From Pantoea cypripedii (GTDB lineage Bacteria > Pseudomonadota > Gammaproteobacteria > Enterobacterales > Enterobacteriaceae), in assembly GCF_002095535.1 (NCBI RefSeq), contig NZ_MLJI01000001.1, forward strand, positions 418,690-482,689: a stretch of 64,000 nucleotides of DNA. Direction: 5' to 3'. Positions 59,695 through 64,000 of the stretch are shown piece by piece. The notes under the pieces are model-generated. The model was given only the letters and a program-made list of their open reading frames with translations, was not told the origin of the DNA and searched no databases. Each line of letters starts with the position of its first letter. The stretch's first letter is position 1. Made by a program: the position numbers and the translations under genes.

Positions 59695-61004
59695 CACTCA
59701 CCTGATCCAGGATTGTAGTTAATCCTGACTTGTTTATTATTAAGAAAACCAAGACAATTAATCTGAAATGTTCTGACATGCAACCTGAATACAATCCCGC
59801 TCCTGAAGAAATAATTAAACACAGTTAAAGAAATGAGTTCTGTCAATAGCGTCGCTATCGCGGCACCACAGATGCCATAGAACCAGATAAGTGGAAAATT
59901 TAAAACTATACTGGTCAGCAGCACCAACAGTGTTTTTTTGGACAAAAAGGCATAGCCAGAATACTTAGCGATAAAGCGTCCTGACACGGTTCCCAACGCT
60001 GACAGCATGGTTGAACCAAAAATAATCAACAAAGGTATGTAGGCAGCCTCATATTTTTCGCCATAAAAGTAATCGATGAAGTAGCGACCAAAAAAGAATG
60101 ACACGATAAAAACGGGTAATGATATGGCAATAACTGTGATATTAAGCTTAGCCGTTTTGTTCAATGCTTCTTCTTCATCATTTTCTGAAAAAATTGCCGG
60201 AAATGCAGAGGTCGTAAAGGCATTGAAGACAAATGACCATGCACCAGCAAGGGTAGCCGCAACCGAGAACACACCGACGGTCCCATGACCCTCCATAAAT
60301 TCCAGCCCCATCATCGAGAGTCGCGTATAAAGTGCAACCGAGATTGAGGAGATCACGAATGCCATACCGGAGTAAAAGAGGTATTTGGCATAGCGCATCT
60401 GATTTCGCCAGACCACTGTTGGCCGGTCGATTTCAAGATGGAAAAGAAACCGACGCAATACAAAAGGTATCAGGCCTGTCAGGATTATCGGTACACATAA
60501 CCAGACTGGATCCATTTCCAGCCAGGCAATCCCCCAGCGGCAAAGCAGGCTCACCACCAGACCAATCACATTGATCAACGTGTTCTTTTTTGACTCCAGC
60601 TTTGCATCAAAGAACAGGTTATAAACATCGAGTGTGGTGAATAAGCAGGCCAGACAACAGGCAAAAACAAAATAGATCCCCTCTTCACCCAATCGCCACC
60701 AGGTAAATGCAATGAAGGGAATACAGAGCACAGCAAAAATCAACAACCTGAACCAGGTTGTGGTGAGTGTGATCTTGATCCCCGACTGCTGGTTCCTGCT
60801 CATCCTTTTGTAAATGATGACATCGCTGCCCATCTGGGCGACAATTTGTGTTATCTGGAAAATTGACGTCGCGAACGCGATCTCTCCAAATATCTCTGGC
60901 CCTACATATTTTGCTACGAAGGACGTAACGAAAATCAGGCCAAATACAGCTATCAGCTTTTCAGATATGATCCAGAAAGCATTAGTGACCACTCGCCTGT
61001 TCAC
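59694..61004 (-). CDS. wzx: Wzx-type polysaccharide flippase
   Basis: 436-residue inner-membrane protein with about 12 hydrophobic segments, of the polysaccharide-transport (MOP) family. It flips undecaprenyl-linked repeat units to the periplasm. I take GTG at 61004 as start since AGGAG lies six bases before it; the frame is open seven codons further. It resembles AmsL/Wzx of amylovoran and stewartan systems in layout. Overlaps the acetyltransferase start. Confidence 0.85.
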   Translation of the reverse strand: MNRRVVTNAFWIISEKLIAVFGLIFVTSFVAKYVGPEIFGEIAFATSIFQITQIVAQMGSDVIIYKRMSRNQQSGIKITLTTTWFRLLIFAVLCIPFIAFTWWRLGEEGIYFVFACCLACLFTTLDVYNLFFDAKLESKKNTLINVIGLVVSLLCRWGIAWLEMDPVWLCVPIILTGLIPFVLRRFLFHLEIDRPTVVWRNQMRYAKYLFYSGMAFVISSISVALYTRLSMMGLEFMEGHGTVGVFSVAATLAGAWSFVFNAFTTSAFPAIFSENDEEEALNKTAKLNITVIAISLPVFIVSFFFGRYFIDYFYGEKYEAAYIPLLIIFGSTMLSALGTVSGRFIAKYSGYAFLSKKTLLVLLTSIVLNFPLIWFYGICGAAIATLLTELISLTVFNYFFRSGIVFRLHVRTFQINCLGFLNNKQVRINYNPGSGE

Positions 61005-61074
61005 AGCAATCTCCTGTAAGAGCACAACTGTTTCACATCAAAAAAATAAATATGGTGGGATGGAAAGGTAAAGA

Positions 61075-61890
61075 TTAAATTTTTACTCTATCAACACGAT
61101 AAAGAAAGTTTAGAAACTTCTCTGGTGCAACCCGGGTAGAAACCCGAACAAGAAAAGCAGCAAGATTGTTAACTATCGAAACCGTCTTCAATTGTCTTTT
61201 CAGATTAAAGAGAGACGCTTCACTCTTAATGTAGTTAAAACCCCGGCGTTTCTTTAACATGCCAGAACCGACACGCACATTCAACAAAATATCTGTTAAA
61301 TTATGTGTTGTAAAATTCTCTGCGATTATTCTTAACCAAAGGTTGTAATCCTCCATAAATAAATGATGACGATAGCCCCCAACCTGTTCAACTACCGATT
61401 TTTTAAAAATCACACTCATATGATTGAAGGGATTTTTGAGTCTTGAAAAGCGTTTAATATCCGTATGATTCTCGGGAAGACGTTTAAGTCGTTGCTGTCC
61501 GGTTTCATCAAACTCAATAACCGCAGCCCCGAGTAAGGCGACATCAGAATTTTCCTCCATATACTTCATCTGTCGCTGAAAACGCTCCGGAAAACAAATG
61601 TCATCCGTATCCATACGCGCGATATATTCGCAAGAACAGTGCTTCATTCCTTCTGCCAGCGCCAGTCCTAATCCGATATTCTTTTCCAGTTGTACCCGTT
61701 GAACGGAGAGTTTACTTTCCCACCGTGTTACCACTTCCTCCAGAACATTATCAATAGGGCCATCGATAACCAGAATGATTTCCTTAGGCTGAAGCGTTTG
61801 TTGTTCCAGACTGAGAAAACAACTTTCCAGGTTTTCTGGTGTTTCTTTATAGTATAAGGACATGAGTACAGAGAATGGTTGTTGTAACAT
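61075..61890 (-). CDS. Family 2 glycosyltransferase
   Basis: 271-residue GT-A transferase. PFSVLMSLYYKETPENLESC is the GT2 start; EIILVIDGP and the DxD-type metal site RMDTDDICFPERFQRQ follow. MEDYNLWLRI is the usual C-terminal motif. It is similar in type to AmsE of the amylovoran cluster. AAGGTG precedes the ATG. It probably adds one sugar of the repeat unit from a nucleotide-sugar donor. Confidence 0.88.
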   Translation of the reverse strand: MLQQPFSVLMSLYYKETPENLESCFLSLEQQTLQPKEIILVIDGPIDNVLEEVVTRWESKLSVQRVQLEKNIGLGLALAEGMKHCSCEYIARMDTDDICFPERFQRQMKYMEENSDVALLGAAVIEFDETGQQRLKRLPENHTDIKRFSRLKNPFNHMSVIFKKSVVEQVGGYRHHLFMEDYNLWLRIIAENFTTHNLTDILLNVRVGSGMLKKRRGFNYIKSEASLFNLKRQLKTVSIVNNLAAFLVRVSTRVAPEKFLNFLYRVDRVKI

Positions 61891-61929
61891 ATGTCACCTT
61901 TTGCTGTGTGTAATCAGTAATCAATGCAA

Positions 61930-62966
61930 TCAAATCTCCTGATAAAGTTCGCTATAGCTAAGTGCCATTTTTTTTGCGGAATAGTTTTTTGAATAATTGT
62001 TTTTAGCGTTTACTGACAGGCTGACCTTGTCGTTAAAAAAATAGTGTTCATCAAGACAATCAATCAGTCCTGATGTTGTTTTATTAAATAAAAAACCGCT
62101 TTTCTCCTTATGGGCATCAAGGACTTCTTTGTGTGGTTCGATATCTGAACAAATAAATGTCTTACCTGAAGCCATTGATTCGATAAGTGCTAATGGAAGA
62201 CCTTCAGCATGTGATGCTGAAATGAAACAATCGAAGTCTTTATAAAGGGCATACGGTTGATCGATGCTGCCATGAAAAATAATCTTTTGTTATTAAAACG
62301 ACTCCGAAGATGTTCTTCATCCACACCCGCACCAATAATATGCAGTTCAGCTCGCTTCCCTGGGCACCAGGCATCAAAGGCTTCCAGAACCTGTTGAACA
62401 TTTTTCCGTTTGTTTAGCACACCCAAATAAAAATAATGCACGACATTGCCATGGCGCTGATGCTGCAAAGCGCGTGGCTGTTCGACACCATTGGGAATAG
62501 CCGTCACTTTCTTCATCGCGTGATGACTCACGCAATGCTTCATCACCGCATAAGAACAGGCCACTTTATGAAAATGACGAATCATGAAGCGTCCGACCAG
62601 GCCCTCAAGCATTCCTTTAACGAATCCTTTGGTCTGAACGAAGTCCACTTCAAAATAATTATGTATCGTGGTGACCTGCGGGGCCGAGGCAAACGAGAAA
62701 TAGTTGAAGATATCGGAGACCGTGCAATGACTATGCACAACCGAAAACTCCCCTTTGCGGATAAACTTCAGCACCTGTAAAACAGCGGTTCGTTTGAATA
62801 TGGTGACTTTAGCTCGTGCAGCAAACTCCCCTTTGCGTTCGCCATCGTTAAGGGCCAAAACTTCAATGTTATAAAAGTCAGGCAGATTTTTTATTATGGT
62901 CAGACATACGTTTACGGGTCCCGCATTTTTTAAACTCGGGACAATAAAAAGGATCTTGTTTTTCAT
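61930..62966 (-). CDS. Family 4 glycosyltransferase, frameshifted
   Basis: Two frames make one GT-B enzyme of ~345 residues. The first frame (62966 to ~62275) has LFIVPSLKNAGPVNVCLTII, a KVTAIPNGVEQPR loop and YFYLGVLNKRKNVQQVLEAF. After the A5 run (plus strand 62275-62279) the correct sequence continues in another frame as FHGSIDQPYALYKDFDCFIS, ASHAEGLPLALIESMASGK and a C-terminal domain ending at 61930. ASHAEGLPLALIE is the donor-binding E-x7-E motif, so the intact gene is recognisable. One extra T on the coding strand would restore it. Confidence 0.8.
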
Positions 62967-62997
62967 TGTGTGGTGTCTTTTTTAAAAATTGATAAAA

Positions 62998-64000
62998 TTA
63001 TCTATGCTTTATCCAGTACCCGTCATAGTCGATATCGTTGAGGTACTTATCAAAATCTTTCTCGCTATAACTCAGCAGAAATACCGGGCTTGTCCAGGCG
63101 TAAGACCACAAGCCGCCCATCGACAACGTTCTTCTCTGTGTATAGATATTGATGACCAGCAGACTCAGCAGTGCAAATACGACAAGAAAATTCCTGAGCA
63201 GAATGCGAAACCTTGCCGAATTGAGTCCAGCAGAAAATAAATAGACATAGCAAATCCGAATTGCCAGCAGATACTGTGCAACGTTGAGATAGCGCCCCAT
63301 TGCCGTATATGAGATAGACATGATAAAGCAGCAGGGAATAAATATATTCAGAAATCTGTCGAATCCTTTTACTTCACTTTTACTCAGGAGGTAAAAAACT
63401 AAGGAAACTAATCCAAGCACGCGAGTAATAAACGCCACAGCAATAGTATTACTATCGTTTGGCGTGGCACTAAAGGAACCGTCTACGTACCCTCCCATTG
63501 CATAATCACCAATTCCCATAAATGCGATACTGGGCAGAATCGAGCGCAACGCCACGGCACTCAACAACCAGAAAAATATGCTGAGTGGCAGTACATATTT
63601 CTTTTCGACTTTCACCACGATGCTCGCCAGAAAAGCAAGTAACACAAACATCATGGAAAAATGCATCATTATCGAAAGTGCCAAAAATCCACCACAGCGT
63701 AACTTACTACGACTGTAATAACAGGTGACGGCATAAATCATAAATACCAGAGAAGTCCCATAACGGATGCCCAACACCAGGTTTAAAATATTTAATGTTG
63801 AAAATACCGTGAAATAGGTTAATGCGAGCCTGCCGGATGAGACTGTCCGGTTTTCATTCCCTGGATTTTTTATCAGCGTGACATTTCTGAAAGATGCCAG
63901 CAACAGATAACACATCACTCCGCCATAAAAAGCAGGAATAAAAAAGAACGGGATTTTCAATAGCTGGAATATCCAGCCATTAACATAGAGCAGGACATCA
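62998..64000 (-). CDS. wzy: Wzy/EpsG-like polysaccharide polymerase (5' end outside window)
   Basis: Multi-spanning membrane protein; the frame is open to the right edge (DVLLYVNGWIFQLLKIPFFF), so the start is outside. About nine hydrophobic segments, with a periplasmic-type loop GIGDYAMGGYVDGSFSATPN. LALTYFTVFSTLNILNLVLG and FGIRYGTSL-like residues (LGIRYGTSLVF) fit EpsG/Wzy polymerases, which join repeat units delivered by Wzx. Gene order polymerase, GT4, GT2 matches amsC-amsD-amsE of amylovoran clusters. Family assignment rests on topology and context. Confidence 0.7.
   Translation of the reverse strand, partial: DVLLYVNGWIFQLLKIPFFFIPAFYGGVMCYLLLASFRNVTLIKNPGNENRTVSSGRLALTYFTVFSTLNILNLVLGIRYGTSLVFMIYAVTCYYSRSKLRCGGFLALSIMMHFSMMFVLLAFLASIVVKVEKKYVLPLSIFFWLLSAVALRSILPSIAFMGIGDYAMGGYVDGSFSATPNDSNTIAVAFITRVLGLVSLVFYLLSKSEVKGFDRFLNIFIPCCFIMSISYTAMGRYLNVAQYLLAIRICYVYLFSAGLNSARFRILLRNFLVVFALLSLLVINIYTQRRTLSMGGLWSYAWTSPVFLLSYSEKDFDKYLNDIDYDGYWIKHR

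Noticed and set aside
1-64000. CRISPR arrays, rRNA genes, prophage structural genes
   Set aside because: No regularly spaced direct repeats, no rRNA-like sequence and no capsid, tail or terminase ORFs were seen. The beta-helix protein resembles tailspikes only by fold and sits in a polysaccharide cluster.

Overview
The window looks like part of a draft genome from the Enterobacterales, most probably Pantoea or a close Erwiniaceae relative. This is an inference from the gene content (amylovoran/stewartan-like exopolysaccharide genes, OprD-type porin, Kup, Ner/SfsB-like regulator, DUF1471 protein) and from two copies of a short chromosomal palindromic repeat. No 16S gene or other decisive marker is present.

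Layout. (1) 1-7.8 kb: a co-directional operon for uptake and breakdown of an unidentified, probably nitrogen-heterocyclic small molecule: cytosine-deaminase-like amidohydrolase (cut by the window edge), RidA-like protein lacking the usual arginine, creatininase-family amidase, a complete NMT1/ThiY-type ABC importer, an FAD-linked oxidoreductase and an OprD-type porin. (2) 8.0-13.3 kb: a PAS-LuxR regulator, a cupin, a Ner-like regulator, a trehalose-6-phosphate-synthase homologue whose UDP-glucose-binding residues are replaced, and kup. (3) 13.4-16.4 kb: two adjacent minus-strand ORFs that together form a 58-residue-repeat protein ending in what looks like a circularly permuted OTU cysteine-protease domain. 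They are separated only by a one-base frame change in an A-run. This is the strongest candidate for something undescribed. (4) 16.6-24.1 kb: a DUF1471 protein, a 1-kb regulatory/leader region with a perfect FNR box, and a bd-type (CioAB-like, short Q-loop) oxidase operon with its own cydDC exporter genes.

(5) 24.8-51.6 kb: the left part of an SPI-7/PAPI-1-type integrative and conjugative element inserted in the 3' end of a tRNA-Phe gene. It carries, in order, parA, DnaB-like helicase, parB, TraR-like zinc finger, DUF2786, DUF2857, a STY4528-type Rep with four palindromic repeats inside the gene, a palindrome-rich candidate origin/centromere, PFL_4669-type protein, topB, a STAXI-like double pseudoknot, STY4534-type protein, ssb, DUF29, and a complete R64-like thin-pilus operon pilL-pilV. 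The operon ends in a shufflon with three 19-bp sfx sites.

(6) At 51,639-51,650 there is a 12-bp palindrome with stops in all six frames. It abuts an error-rich inverted copy of pilV and follows an ICE that has no rci, transfer genes or integrase. I read this as an artificial contig join, so the DNA to the right may not be adjacent to the ICE in the cell. (7) 52.0-64 kb: a HypT-like LysR regulator divergent from a PEP carboxykinase gene, then a minus-strand exopolysaccharide cluster: Wzy (cut by the window edge), GT4, GT2, Wzx flippase, acetyltransferase, GT14-like transferase, right-handed beta-helix protein and a Tat-exported protein. Two of these glycosyltransferase genes carry single-base homopolymer frameshifts, which are probably sequencing errors or phase changes.

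No database search could be run. Family names come from recognised motifs, lengths and gene order.
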